The notes under the pieces are model-generated. The model did no database searches. It was not told the DNA's origin and saw only the letters and a list, made by a program, of their open reading frames with translations. 64,000 nucleotides of DNA, taken from contig CP134604.1 in assembly GCA_021555105.2 (NCBI GenBank), positions 496,001-560,000 on the forward strand, read 5' to 3'. The DNA comes from Thalassospiraceae bacterium LMO-JJ14 (GTDB lineage Bacteria; Pseudomonadota; Alphaproteobacteria; Rhodospirillales; Casp-alpha2). Within the stretch, counting starts at the first letter, position 1; every line of letters starts with the position of its first letter. Made by a program: the position numbers and the translations under genes. This document shows positions 16,955-26,175 of this stretch, piece after piece.

Positions 16955-18663
16955 CAGGTTATTTCCCGAACGGTGATGCTGCCCGACCACGGCAGGGATT
17001 GGGTGGTCTCGAAAACGATCCGTATGCCGGGCGTTGCGTTGTGATAGGCGTGCCAGATGCTGATCACGTCAAGCCGGGGCGCAGCACCTTCGCTGTGCAC
17101 CCTGAAGCGCCCGCCGACGACCGCACTGTCGCCGTCAAGGCGGACATCGAGGGGTGTGACGAGTGCGCGTTCGATTCTGTGCGTGCCGCTGCCGGCGACG
17201 CCGTCCTCGATCCGCATCTCCGCATCGCCGAAGACCCAGCGGCGGCGCACGTCATCGGCGCCGAGCCGTCCATAGCCGCCGTGCGCAATCGTAAAGCTGT
17301 CGGCATGGATCATCGCCGCCGCCGGTCCGGCGTGCAGGGCGCGAAACGCATCATCGTAATAGGGCTTATTGGGCGGGTACGGATCGGCACCATCGATGCG
17401 TAGCGTGCCGTGCACGGCCGACGACCGATACAATGCCGCCTCGCCCGTTTCGCCGTAACAGCCGCGCCCCGGATCGACGAACAACGGCACGCCGTCGACA
17501 TGAACTTCGGCGCTGCCGATATCCTGATGTGCGTGACCGGGCATGAACGGCCAGCCTTTTTCGGGGACGTGAGCCAGCACCGACCAGCGGCCGAACCCGG
17601 CGCGCAGCCAGCCGTCGCGAAGTGCCGCCGCCCGGTCCGGAGTCTCGACAACAGTGCTGAGGGTGCGCAGCTTTGCACGGTCATCGTTATTCAGCGTATC
17701 CGTCCAGCAGCCTGCGCCGCTCTCGATCCCGGCCAGGAACGACGGCGGGCAGTCGGGCGAGATGTCGCCGATCAGCGGCATGCCGCCCGGCAAAATCAGG
17801 TGCCGTGCCGCTTCCATCAGTTCACCGGCCACGGCGCGCAATACCATGGCGTCATCATCGAGGCCGTGCCGTTCGGCGCACAGCCACGCATCCAGATAGT
17901 TCCTGAGATACAGTAAATGATAATGTGTCGAGCCTTCGCGCAGCATGCCGGCGGGCAGAAAAATCCGTTCCGCTTCATGGCCGAGAATATCGAAGCCGAG
18001 CTCGCGAGTGTTCTCGTCGCCGAGCGCACAGCCGATCCGGTACAGTCCGCGCCCGTTATTGGCGAGATGGTTCGAGGTGTCGTGATCGCCGAAATACTCC
18101 AGCCGCTCGGAAATGATTTTTGCATGCTGCGCCAGATCGCCGGCAAACTCTTCGGCGGGCGCCGGCAAACCCAGCCGCGCTGCCGCGTCGATAATATTGA
18201 TGGCACGCTCCGCCGCCGTATAGGAGTGCCAGCAGCGCTCGCTGCCGGGGCCGTCAGCCGGGAAGTAACGCCCCCGCCACGTCTGCCAGCAGGCGCGGAA
18301 AACCGGCGCCGGGATTTCCGGGCACATGGGCAGCCAGGCGAAGCGGTGGCGGGCCAGATCGGCCTCGATATCGGGCACGGCCTGATCGAAGAACGCAGCC
18401 GGATCGTGCGGATCGAAGCTGCACACGATCCCCGCCAGCGGCAACTCGGCGGGTGTTGCCTCAGCCTCGTCGGCAATGACCGCGTGCGGTCCCTGCCAGG
18501 CGGTTCCGGTCATTTCCAGCGGCAACTGCTTCCACACATAGGGCGGCAGATGCGGGGCGAACGGCGGCGGGGGTTTTTGCAGACCGACGGCGCGGCGGAT
18601 CAGCCATGACCGCAGCACGGGATCGGCGCAAAACTGTATGAGCTTTCTTTTAAGGGCGTTCAA
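16954..18663 (-). CDS. Heparinase II/III family protein
   Basis: 569-aa protein with an all-helical N-terminal half rich in Trp/Arg and a beta C-terminal half carrying the heparinase II/III core: GHAHQDIGSAEVHVDGVPLF near residue 370 and DPGRGCYGETGEAALYRSS after it. The family cleaves acidic polysaccharides by elimination; members inside synthesis loci may trim or edit the product. I see no clear signal peptide, which is odd for a lyase acting on exported glycan. Translation probably starts at TTG two bases after the upstream TAG; no ATG or GTG fits. It is coupled to asnB by TGATG, a pairing common in exopolysaccharide loci. Confidence 0.85.
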   Translation of the reverse strand: MNALKRKLIQFCADPVLRSWLIRRAVGLQKPPPPFAPHLPPYVWKQLPLEMTGTAWQGPHAVIADEAEATPAELPLAGIVCSFDPHDPAAFFDQAVPDIEADLARHRFAWLPMCPEIPAPVFRACWQTWRGRYFPADGPGSERCWHSYTAAERAINIIDAAARLGLPAPAEEFAGDLAQHAKIISERLEYFGDHDTSNHLANNGRGLYRIGCALGDENTRELGFDILGHEAERIFLPAGMLREGSTHYHLLYLRNYLDAWLCAERHGLDDDAMVLRAVAGELMEAARHLILPGGMPLIGDISPDCPPSFLAGIESGAGCWTDTLNNDDRAKLRTLSTVVETPDRAAALRDGWLRAGFGRWSVLAHVPEKGWPFMPGHAHQDIGSAEVHVDGVPLFVDPGRGCYGETGEAALYRSSAVHGTLRIDGADPYPPNKPYYDDAFRALHAGPAAAMIHADSFTIAHGGYGRLGADDVRRRWVFGDAEMRIEDGVAGSGTHRIERALVTPLDVRLDGDSAVVGGRFRVHSEGAAPRLDVISIWHAYHNATPGIRIVFETTQSLPWSGSITVREIT

Positions 18664-18665
18664 GT

Positions 18666-19622
18666 CTACCAGCGGCCCGGCGGGAACAAGCCGGGTTCCG
18701 GCGCGCGATGTTCATCGAGGCCACGGATCGCCGCACGTCCCATGGCGAGGATCGCCTCGGCGGCGCTGCCGCCGATGTGCGGCGTCGCCAGGAAATTCGC
18801 CAGCGCCAGCAATTCTTCGTCTTCGGGGGGCTCGAAGGCGAAGACATCGAACGCGGCACCGCCGAGCGTGCCGTCCAGCAGCACCGCCTTCAGCGCGCGT
18901 TCGTCGACCAACCCGCCGCGTGCGGTATTGATCAGCACCGCGCCCGGCTTCATCGCGGCGAGGGCGGCGGCATCGAGAAAATTTTTCGTCGTTGTGTCGA
19001 GCGGCAGATGCAGGCTGACAACGTCGCTTTCCGCCAGCAGCGTTTCAAGGCTTGCGGCGATGATGCCGTGTTCGGCATAGAAATCGCTGAAGTCGACGGT
19101 GTCGTGGGCCAGCACCTCACAGCCGAAACCGGCGCGCAGCATCACGGCCAGCTCCTTGCCGACATGGCCGCAGCCGATGATACCGACCGTGCAGTCGGAA
19201 ATCTGGCGGCCGACCAGTTGCCGCCAGGTACCCCCCAGGACTTCGGCATTGGCGGCGGGAACGTGACGCAGCATGGAAATGGCAAAGGCGATCACCAGTT
19301 CGGCGACAGAGCGCCGGTTGACGCCGCCGGTCCAGCCCAACGCGACACCGCGTTCGATCAGGGCATGCAGATCGATCTTGTCGAAGCCGACACCGTACTT
19401 GGCGATCACTTTCAGACCGGGAACGGCATCGAGGACACCGGCGTCGATCCGTTCCAGTGCGATAACGGCTTTGTCATGGCCCTGTAGAAAATCGATCAGC
19501 GCATCGCCGGCCAGGCTTGCCCCGGCATCGTTGAAGGTCGTCTCCGGGTAGCGTGCCAGCAGTTCCTGGCGCAGCAAAGGATGGCGGGAAAACGATCTCG
19601 AGGCGACGCAGACGCGGCTCAT
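18666..19622 (-). CDS. D-isomer-specific 2-hydroxyacid dehydrogenase
   Basis: 318-aa NAD-dependent dehydrogenase of the SerA/GyaR group. TVGIIGCGHVGKELAVML near residue 145 is the NAD-binding motif; catalytic residues are Arg in INTARGGLVDE, Glu in DVFAFEPPEDE and His in ATPHIGGSA. There is no C-terminal ACT domain, unlike biosynthetic SerA. In a glycan locus it may provide or reduce a 2-keto acid (lactate- or glycerate-like substituent), but the substrate is not determined. Confidence 0.88.
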   Translation of the reverse strand: MSRVCVASRSFSRHPLLRQELLARYPETTFNDAGASLAGDALIDFLQGHDKAVIALERIDAGVLDAVPGLKVIAKYGVGFDKIDLHALIERGVALGWTGGVNRRSVAELVIAFAISMLRHVPAANAEVLGGTWRQLVGRQISDCTVGIIGCGHVGKELAVMLRAGFGCEVLAHDTVDFSDFYAEHGIIAASLETLLAESDVVSLHLPLDTTTKNFLDAAALAAMKPGAVLINTARGGLVDERALKAVLLDGTLGGAAFDVFAFEPPEDEELLALANFLATPHIGGSAAEAILAMGRAAIRGLDEHRAPEPGLFPPGRW

Positions 19623-19700
19623 GCCGGCGCACGACCGAATATCGGCAAGGCATCGGGCGCAGTGCCGGCCAAGAGGAGATTCGTGGCGCGCATCATGACT

Positions 19701-20645
19701 TCAAGCATGGTCTTTTTCCAAATCCACAAACCGGTGAAGCACGACTTTTTTACCATATGCGCGTTTATGCAGGAACGGCGGTCGCGCCGTGTAATAGCGC
19801 TGGCTCCACTCGCAAATACCGTCCTCCAGAATGGTGTCGCCGTCACGCCAGGGATATTCCTCGAAGTTGGAATTTTTGTATCGCCGGTTGCAGCAATAGA
19901 ACGCCGTCGTTTTTGCCGGGTTCCTGCGCAGTATGTCGAAATACCCGGCAACGACGGGAAGATCCATTTCCTGCATCGACACGATATTAACGGCAAGGCC
20001 AATAGGAACGCGTTGCAACAGCGCCGCATTATCGGCTTGAACGGCGACAACGCGGACCGCCGGGTTGTCGATCGCGGCGCTCATCTCCGTTTCATTGCGC
20101 ACCAGCGCCATGTCGATATCGGGAAAGGTCCGCTTGAGGTAAATCATGTCCAATGACAGCGATTTCGTCAGGTTAACGATGAAGATGCGTACATCGGGCG
20201 AATTGGCCAGCAAAAGCGACGCCATAATGCCGAACCCGTCGCCGATAACCAGTGAATTCCCGCTTTCGGTCAGTGCTTTGCGATGTTGGCGGATAAGCGC
20301 AAGGGTGAAAACGTGGCGCAGCGTGTCGTATGTGAATTGCTGACCGCGCATGTGCGCAACCCGGCGCCCGAGCCGTTCACACATGCCGAGGTCGCTGTAT
20401 TGGCGGGCCAGCCCTTTCAACGGTATCTGTAAAATACGGTGCGCCAGATTGCGCAGCAGGGAACGCTTTTCAGTGACGTTGCCGAGAACGGAATAGCCAT
20501 CGACAGTGCCGTCTTCGCGGACACTGAACAGCGGCTTGTGCTCTTTCCAGTATGCCGAGGTGGAGGCTTCGTCATCGTCGGCATGTGCCAGCAGATAGCG
20601 GACAGCATCTTCGTTAAGTAAGTACGGGGCGATTTCCGTGCTCAT
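19701..20645 (-). CDS. Putative sugar O-methyltransferase-like protein
   Basis: 314-aa cytosolic protein. A central segment SLVIGDGFGIMASLLLA near residue 150 resembles a degenerate SAM-binding motif I. The C-terminal part (CCNRRYKNSNFEEYPW and EDGICEWSQRYYTARPPF) looks like the putative sugar O-methyltransferase family found in polysaccharide loci, recognised from memory. Catalytic residues cannot be named. It lies 7 bases from the HAD gene start on its upstream side and 78 bases from the dehydrogenase on the other. Confidence 0.5.
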   Translation of the reverse strand: MSTEIAPYLLNEDAVRYLLAHADDDEASTSAYWKEHKPLFSVREDGTVDGYSVLGNVTEKRSLLRNLAHRILQIPLKGLARQYSDLGMCERLGRRVAHMRGQQFTYDTLRHVFTLALIRQHRKALTESGNSLVIGDGFGIMASLLLANSPDVRIFIVNLTKSLSLDMIYLKRTFPDIDMALVRNETEMSAAIDNPAVRVVAVQADNAALLQRVPIGLAVNIVSMQEMDLPVVAGYFDILRRNPAKTTAFYCCNRRYKNSNFEEYPWRDGDTILEDGICEWSQRYYTARPPFLHKRAYGKKVVLHRFVDLEKDHA

Positions 20646-20652
20646 GTGCCGT

Positions 20653-21351
20653 TCATGTCCCCCCGGAAATTTTTCCGGCCGGTATGCTTGCCAATGCGCT
20701 GTCGAATTCTTCGAAAGCGTTTATCAGAACAGTGGGCTTCAGCTCATCGAACGGTATATGGCAATAACCGAAGCTGACGCAGATCGACGGCACCCCGGCA
20801 TCGTGTGCCGCAAGGATGTCGTTTTCACTGTCGCCGACCATGACCGAAGGATATCCGGTGCGGCCGAGCAGGGCGATCGTATCATGGATATGACGTCCGT
20901 CCGGCTTGCGGTTTTCGACCTCATCGCCGCACAGCACCACCGGAAAGAACGGCGTCAGGCCGAATGCGTCGAGCACGGGCATGGTGGTTTTCTTCGGCTT
21001 GTTGGTGCACAGCGCCATCGCAACCCTGGCGTCGCGCAGCTTTTCAAGAACGTCCATGACGCCGGGGAATACGATCGTGTCCTGGATCGGGTTATCGCTG
21101 TAGATCTGCAGGAAGGCATCCTTGACCCGGTCGCGGTGTGCGTCGTCGATCATGCCGCCGGTGTCTTCGAGCGCGTCGGCGACAAGATGCACCGCGCCTT
21201 TGCCGACCAGTTCCTTGACGCGCTCGACCGTCAGCGATGCGCGGCCTTCGTCGGCGAGAGCACGGTTCAGCGACCACGCGACGCCAGGCGCGCTGTCGAT
21301 CAGCGTGCCGTCGAGATCGAAAATGACGGTCAGGTCGTTTGCGGTGTTCAT
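20653..21351 (-). CDS. HAD-superfamily phosphatase (phosphoglycolate phosphatase-like)
   Basis: 232-aa HAD hydrolase. Motif I IFDLDGTLIDS sits at residues 10-20, the helical cap follows, then ALCTNKPKKT (motif II), KPDGRHIHDTI (motif III Lys) and VMVGDSENDILAAHDAG (motif IV). Cytosolic. The start overlaps the KdsB-like stop (TGATG), suggesting it removes a phosphate from a sugar or keto-acid intermediate in the same pathway rather than acting in photorespiratory repair. Substrate unknown. Confidence 0.88.
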   Translation of the reverse strand: MNTANDLTVIFDLDGTLIDSAPGVAWSLNRALADEGRASLTVERVKELVGKGAVHLVADALEDTGGMIDDAHRDRVKDAFLQIYSDNPIQDTIVFPGVMDVLEKLRDARVAMALCTNKPKKTTMPVLDAFGLTPFFPVVLCGDEVENRKPDGRHIHDTIALLGRTGYPSVMVGDSENDILAAHDAGVPSICVSFGYCHIPFDELKPTVLINAFEEFDSALASIPAGKISGGT

Positions 21352-22112
21352 CAGTATTTCCCCCAGAGCGGATCGTCGGGCATGGCGGCTTCGACGCGGG
21401 CCACGTCCTCGTAACTGTCGACGGACTGATAGGGGCGGAACGTCATCGGCGCGATGCGCTGGAAAAATCCGTTATCGCAGATGCGGTTGGAATCGCATGC
21501 CTCGGCTTTTTCAAGCGGCGATTCAGGGGTCTTCGTGAACCATTTCAAAAAGTGCCAGCGGAACCCGAAAATGCCGCCGACACGTTTGGCGCCGCCCGCC
21601 GGATCGAACGTCTTCATGTACGGGATCGGGCTTCGCGAAGTATAGAGCACATTGCCGTTCAGGTCGTGCACGAGCTTCACCATATCGGGATTGACGAAGG
21701 TTTCCTCATCATGAACCGGGACCGCCAGCATGGTGCCCTTGACGTCGGCATCGTCGAACGGCGCCATCACGGCTTCGATCACGTCAGGCCCCAACAACGG
21801 CTCGTCGCCCTGCACGCAGATAACAATATCGTCGTCGGCGACATCGACGCCGCATTTGGTGGCGGCTTCGGCGACGCGGTCCAGCGCCCGGGTATGGGTG
21901 TCCGCCGTCATGATCACGGGAAAGCCCTTTTTCTCGCAGAACGCCTGGATCTCTTCGTCACAGGTGGCGACCGCCAGCACGTCCCATCCCGAATACATCT
22001 TCGCACGCAGGTAGCAGTGCTCGAGCATGGGCCGCCCGCAGATCGGATGCAGGGGCTTTCCGGGAAACCGGCTTGCCGCCATGCGGGCCGGAACGATGCC
22101 TATGGTCTTCAT
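21351..22112 (-). CDS. 3-deoxy-manno-octulosonate cytidylyltransferase (KdsB) family
   Basis: 253-aa CMP-sugar synthetase. GIVPARMAASRFPGKPL at the N-terminus is the Kdo cytidylyltransferase signature, followed by VICVQGDEPLLGPDVI near residue 97 and the VDSYEDVARVEA tail. The segment that is normally a GTER/GTDR-type motif reads TRALDRVAEA here, so the substrate may be a Kdo-like ketosugar rather than Kdo. No kdsA or kdsD lies in the window. It is coupled to the HAD phosphatase; this two-gene set could be a dedicated CMP-ulosonate supply. Confidence 0.82.
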   Translation of the reverse strand: MKTIGIVPARMAASRFPGKPLHPICGRPMLEHCYLRAKMYSGWDVLAVATCDEEIQAFCEKKGFPVIMTADTHTRALDRVAEAATKCGVDVADDDIVICVQGDEPLLGPDVIEAVMAPFDDADVKGTMLAVPVHDEETFVNPDMVKLVHDLNGNVLYTSRSPIPYMKTFDPAGGAKRVGGIFGFRWHFLKWFTKTPESPLEKAEACDSNRICDNGFFQRIAPMTFRPYQSVDSYEDVARVEAAMPDDPLWGKY

Positions 22113-22149
22113 GATCGGGGCTTCCGTAATCTATCGGGGTTGCGGTTTG

Positions 22150-23202
22150 TCAGGGAACGTTGACGTCGAGCCATTTGGTGACCGCAGCGGCTGCGATGCG
22201 GTGGCCGTTCGCCGACCAGTGCCCGTCGTGAATGAAGTGCGTGTCGGCAAAGCCGGCGGCCTTGAAGGCATCAATCGGATCAACGAAAGCGAGACCTTGT
22301 TTCGCGAGCGCGTCGGTCATGGCGAGACGGATGGCTTTGAATTCCGCGTCATCGGAGGCGATTTCAAACCGCGCCGGTGCGACCAGTACCACAAACGGTA
22401 TTTCCGGCTCGAACATACCGCGAAGCCGTACCAGTTCCTTCGCCGTGCTTGCCGTGACGCGCTGCAGGTCCTGCCCGGAAAGGAGGTTCCGGTAAGCCTG
22501 GCTTTTATTGACGACGCCGATCTTGATCAGGATCTCGCGAATAACGTCGACACGCTTCATGGCAACGGCGAAGAAATTATAAAGCGCTGTGTGCTGCATC
22601 AGCGCCATTTTAACTTCCTTCAGATTGAAGGATTTCGTGGTCTCTACGCGTTGCGGTTTTGCGGCATAGGCACGGCAATCGTATTCGATCAGGTCGTTTT
22701 CCAAAATCAGCCCGACAACCACGGCCTTGGGCTTCACGTCTTTCGGCATGCGTCCGGCGAGGGCCTGATAGCCGCACACATTGGTGCCCGGGCTGGCGAC
22801 GTTATAGGCCGGCTCGCCCCGCAGTTTGCCGATCACCGCGGAATACATTTCATTCCCCTCGACGCCCCAGCCGAAGGCCATGGAATCGCCGATGACCCAG
22901 ATACGTCCGTCCGCCGCGCCGACCGGCTCAGCGTCGCGCATCCCGAAATCGTTGATCGCGATATGGGCGCGGAAGTCCCCGTTATTCTGCGAGAAATACC
23001 CATCAAAGCCCTTGCGGCCGATAGCGACATCCCCAAATCCCGGTACATGTTCGACGGTCAGAAAGCGCCCGGCGAAAAACTCGTTCCATGTCGGATAAAC
23101 GACGCGGACAACGGCTTCGGAAACACCGATGAGCAACACCAGCCCCAACAGCAAGGCGATCAGGCCGCCCTTCCAGTTTATCCTGACGTCCTTGTCGCTC
23201 AC
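22150..23202 (-). CDS. SGNH/GDSL hydrolase-like protein with N-terminal membrane anchor
   Basis: 350-aa protein. A single hydrophobic segment at about residues 10-30 (GGLIALLLGLVLLIGVSEAV) would anchor it with the body in the periplasm. GDSMAFGWGVE near residue 108 is block I (Ser nucleophile); Gly/Asn of blocks II and III lie in SPGTNVCGY and further on, and HDGHWSANGH near the C-terminus gives the Asp-His pair. Such proteins add or remove acyl groups on glycans. Start is a GTG overlapping the methyltransferase stop (GTGA); a longer frame upstream is antisense-like noise. It is the last gene of the carbamoylation cassette. Confidence 0.8.
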   Translation of the reverse strand: MSDKDVRINWKGGLIALLLGLVLLIGVSEAVVRVVYPTWNEFFAGRFLTVEHVPGFGDVAIGRKGFDGYFSQNNGDFRAHIAINDFGMRDAEPVGAADGRIWVIGDSMAFGWGVEGNEMYSAVIGKLRGEPAYNVASPGTNVCGYQALAGRMPKDVKPKAVVVGLILENDLIEYDCRAYAAKPQRVETTKSFNLKEVKMALMQHTALYNFFAVAMKRVDVIREILIKIGVVNKSQAYRNLLSGQDLQRVTASTAKELVRLRGMFEPEIPFVVLVAPARFEIASDDAEFKAIRLAMTDALAKQGLAFVDPIDAFKAAGFADTHFIHDGHWSANGHRIAAAAVTKWLDVNVP

Positions 23203-24215
23203 GATGCAGCCTTCTTTCCGATAACGTCGAACAATGCCCCTTCGCGGGCGATGGTGCCGAGCCAGGTAAGCTGCGTCACGCAACGCTGATAGCGTGTGCC
23301 GGGCGAGGTTTCGGCGAACAGGTTGTCGGCGTCCTCGCCATCGGTGCCGAGGATCGCCGGCGAAGCGTTGAGGTAATCGACATTGTTCTCGTGAAACCAG
23401 CCCATGACCTCGTCCAGCGAATGCCATGTCTCATGCGGGTTATAATACTGATCGGCGATCCAGATCGCCGCCTTGCGCTTGTCGCGGATACGCGAGCGCA
23501 CGACGAAATCGATGTTCGGGCCGAACAGGCCGATCAGCTTGGAGCGGATAAGTGTCGGCAGGCGGGCCGGGCGGTTGTAAAGGCCGACCATGATGATGCC
23601 GCCGGGCTTCAGTTTCTTGACGATTTCTGCGAAGGCGCGCCGGGCGTCGAAGGTGTGATGCAGGACGCCGTGCGAAATCACGACATCGAAGCTGTTGTCC
23701 TTAATCGCCAGGTTGAAGATGTTCATCTGTGCGAAGGAAGCGCGCATCAGGGCATTTCGGTTCTTATGTTCGACGGCGAGGCCGAGGCTCGCCAGCGACA
23801 TGTCGATACCCAGCACGTGATTGTTGTTGAGTTGCAGGTAATGCGACAACTGGCCGGTGCCGCAGCCGCATTCGAGGATCGTCTTGTTATAGCCGATGGC
23901 GTCCAGCAGGTTCTTGGAAAAACTGTTGGCATGTCCCTTGGTGACCAGCTCGCCGAATTCCTCCAGCCCCTCGTAACTCGGGAACGGGTTCTCTTCATAG
24001 AACGAGCGGACTTTTTCGGTGACGTCCTTGCCTTCGCCCGGACTTGGCGCGAACAGTGACGGAATGCCGTTGATGACCGGAAACGTTTCGCCGGTTTCCG
24101 GGCAGCGGAACGCATCCCCGTCCTGAACCAGCGATGCCTGATCGCTGGCGCCAGGCGCGCGCAGGCGCTCGAGAATGCGTTTCGAAAACAGCGACGGGGC
24201 GGTCTGTGTGCTCAT
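23199..24215 (-). CDS. Class I methyltransferase with N-terminal Trm112-like segment
   Basis: 338-aa protein. The first ~55 residues (DAFRCPETGETFPVINGIPS) resemble the Trm112p/UPF0434 domain often fused to methyltransferases. The SAM motif is ILECGCGTGQLSHYL near residue 112, with IDMSLASLGLA after strand 2 and FDVVISHGVLHHTFD (post-I). Cytosolic. It is translationally coupled to the carbamoyltransferase gene upstream (ATGA) and to the SGNH gene downstream (GTGA), so methylation of the same residue that is carbamoylated is plausible. Confidence 0.83.
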   Translation of the reverse strand: MSTQTAPSLFSKRILERLRAPGASDQASLVQDGDAFRCPETGETFPVINGIPSLFAPSPGEGKDVTEKVRSFYEENPFPSYEGLEEFGELVTKGHANSFSKNLLDAIGYNKTILECGCGTGQLSHYLQLNNNHVLGIDMSLASLGLAVEHKNRNALMRASFAQMNIFNLAIKDNSFDVVISHGVLHHTFDARRAFAEIVKKLKPGGIIMVGLYNRPARLPTLIRSKLIGLFGPNIDFVVRSRIRDKRKAAIWIADQYYNPHETWHSLDEVMGWFHENNVDYLNASPAILGTDGEDADNLFAETSPGTRYQRCVTQLTWLGTIAREGALFDVIGKKAAS

Positions 24216-26005
24216 TGTGCGTCTTTCCTGAGCACGAAGTTGCCGAGCGCCAGCATGTCCATTTCCGTTGCCATGAAACAGCGGTAGGCGTCATCCGGTG
24301 AGCACACCACGGGCTCGTCGCGGACGTTGAAGCTCGTGTTCACCAGAACTCCGTTGCCGGTGCGTGATTTGAAGGCGCTGATCAGGTCATAGAACCGCTT
24401 GTTGCTGTCCGGCGTCACGGTCTGGATGCGCGCCGAATAATCGACATGCGTAATCGCCGGCAGCTTGGCGCGGACGACGTTCAGGCGGTCCAGCCCGGTC
24501 TTGTTCTTGTCTTCGTCGCCTAGTTCGACCCGGTCCTCGTCGCGGACCGGTGCGACGATCAGCATGTAGGGGCTGTCGCCATCGAACTTGAAGTGCTCGG
24601 CGGCATCCTCCCTGAGAACGGCCGGCGCGAACGGGCGGAAGCTTTCACGGTATTTGATTTTCATGTTCAGCGTCTTTTGCATCGACGCCGACGCCGGGTT
24701 GCCGAGGATCGACCGGTTGCCGAGTGCGCGCGGGCCGAATTCCATGCGGCCCTGGAACCAGCCGACGATGCCGTCGGCGGCCAGTGCATCGGCGACGGTG
24801 CCAATCAGCTTGTCGTCGTCCAGGCGTTCGTAAGCCGCACCATTTCCATCAAGCGCGGCGCGGATTTCTTCGTCATCATAGGCCGGGCCGAGATAGCTGC
24901 CGTGCATGGCGTCGTGGCCGTTTCGGCGTGCCGGCACGCGTGTCTCGCCGAGAAGATTGGCGGCCGCTAGCGCAATTCCGAGCGCCGAGCCGGCATCGCC
25001 TGAAGCCGGCTGGATCCAGATGTTTTCGAACGGCCCCTCGCGGGCGATCAGGCCGTTGGCGACACAGTTCAGTGCGACACCGCCGGCCAGGCACAGATTT
25101 TTCGAACCGGTCAGCCGGTGCGCTTCCAGGCACACGCCCATGATCAGCTGTTCCGCGACCGCCTGAACGGAGCGTGCGATATTCATGTGAAAATCCGTCA
25201 GCGGATCGGCCGGATCGCGGCGCGGCTCTCCGAAAATCCTGGCGAACTTGTCGTTGGTCATGGTCAGGCCGGTCGTGTAGTTGAAATACGACATGTCCAT
25301 GCGGAACGACCCGTCGTCTTTCACATCCAACAGCTTGTCCATGATCTGATCGGCAAAGATCGGCTCACCGTACGGCGCCAGGCCCATCACCTTGTATTCG
25401 CCGTCATTGACCTTGAAGCCGAGATAATAAGTAAACGCCGAATACAGCATACCCAGTGAGTGCGGGAAGCGTACCTCGCGCTCGAGTTTGATATCGCGGT
25501 CCTTGCCGTAACCGATCGAGGTCGTCGCCCACTCGCCGACACCGTCCATGATGACGATGGCCGCCTCGTCGAACGGCGACGGATAAAAGGCCGCGGCGGC
25601 ATGGGAATGGTGGTGATAGCCGAACAGGATCGTCTCTTCGTTGATCGTGCCGCGACCGAGGCCGTTGAGCCCCTTGGCGATCCGGCTTTTCTGCAGAAGC
25701 TTGTCCTTGACCCAGATCGGGATCGCCTTGGCGAACGACCCGAAGCCGCTGGGCGCATAGGCGAGATAGGTCTCGAGCAGCCGGTCGAAGGTCAGCAACG
25801 GCTTGTCGTAAAAAGCGATGTGATCGACGTCGTCCAGCGAAATCCCGGCGGCATCCAGGCAGTACGCGGCGGCGTTCACCGGCAGATCGGAATCGTTCTT
25901 CTTGCGGGTAAAGCGCTCTTCCTGGGCGGCGGCGACGATTTCGCCGTCGCGGATCAGGGCGGCGGCGCTGTCGTGGTAGAACGCGGAGAGGCCGAGAACG
26001 ATCAT
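24212..26005 (-). CDS. NodU/TobZ-family carbamoyltransferase
   Basis: 597-aa O-carbamoyltransferase using carbamoyl phosphate and ATP through a carbamoyl-adenylate. MIVLGLSAFYHDSAAALI is the N-terminal Kae1-like start; GYHHHSHAAAAFYPSPF (His cluster at 131-136) and IVIMDGVGEWA follow, with NLCLAGGVALNCVANG in the second half and the YrdC-like C-terminal part around FQGRMEFGPRALGNRSIL. Expected to carbamoylate a hydroxyl of a sugar. It is followed upstream by the small DUF5989-type and SxtJ-type membrane proteins, the usual partners in carbamoylated polysaccharide loci. Confidence 0.93.
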   Translation of the reverse strand: MIVLGLSAFYHDSAAALIRDGEIVAAAQEERFTRKKNDSDLPVNAAAYCLDAAGISLDDVDHIAFYDKPLLTFDRLLETYLAYAPSGFGSFAKAIPIWVKDKLLQKSRIAKGLNGLGRGTINEETILFGYHHHSHAAAAFYPSPFDEAAIVIMDGVGEWATTSIGYGKDRDIKLEREVRFPHSLGMLYSAFTYYLGFKVNDGEYKVMGLAPYGEPIFADQIMDKLLDVKDDGSFRMDMSYFNYTTGLTMTNDKFARIFGEPRRDPADPLTDFHMNIARSVQAVAEQLIMGVCLEAHRLTGSKNLCLAGGVALNCVANGLIAREGPFENIWIQPASGDAGSALGIALAAANLLGETRVPARRNGHDAMHGSYLGPAYDDEEIRAALDGNGAAYERLDDDKLIGTVADALAADGIVGWFQGRMEFGPRALGNRSILGNPASASMQKTLNMKIKYRESFRPFAPAVLREDAAEHFKFDGDSPYMLIVAPVRDEDRVELGDEDKNKTGLDRLNVVRAKLPAITHVDYSARIQTVTPDSNKRFYDLISAFKSRTGNGVLVNTSFNVRDEPVVCSPDDAYRCFMATEMDMLALGNFVLRKDAQ

Positions 26006-26009
26006 AAGT

Positions 26010-26162
26010 CTAGAAAATCGCGTAAATGAACGGTGTGATGGCGGAACTTTGCGCGGCGATCAGCAACACGCCGAGCGCCAGCAGCCCAAGGATCAGCGGT
26101 GCCATCCAGAACTTGCGATAGGCACGCATAAAACGAAACAGCTCTTTTATCAGTGAGATCAT
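26010..26162 (-). CDS. DUF5989-type 50-aa membrane protein
   Basis: Short gene easily missed by length cut-offs. Translation starts MISLIKELFRFMRAYRKFW, followed by a strong hydrophobic segment (APLILGLLALGVLLIAAQ) and a short polar tail ending in IYAIF, then TAG. A basic, aromatic N-terminus before one membrane span matches the DUF5989 family that accompanies NodU-type carbamoyltransferases. It lies 4 bases from the carbamoyltransferase start and 13 bases from the SxtJ stop, so it is embedded in the cassette. Function unknown; a membrane anchor for the transferase is a guess. Confidence 0.85.
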   Translation of the reverse strand: MISLIKELFRFMRAYRKFWMAPLILGLLALGVLLIAAQSSAITPFIYAIF

Positions 26163-26175
26163 GGGTTACCCGTTC

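Noticed and set aside
22027-23289. Long plus-strand open frame (420 codons)
   Set aside because: Antisense to the SGNH hydrolase gene and neighbours; no family features.
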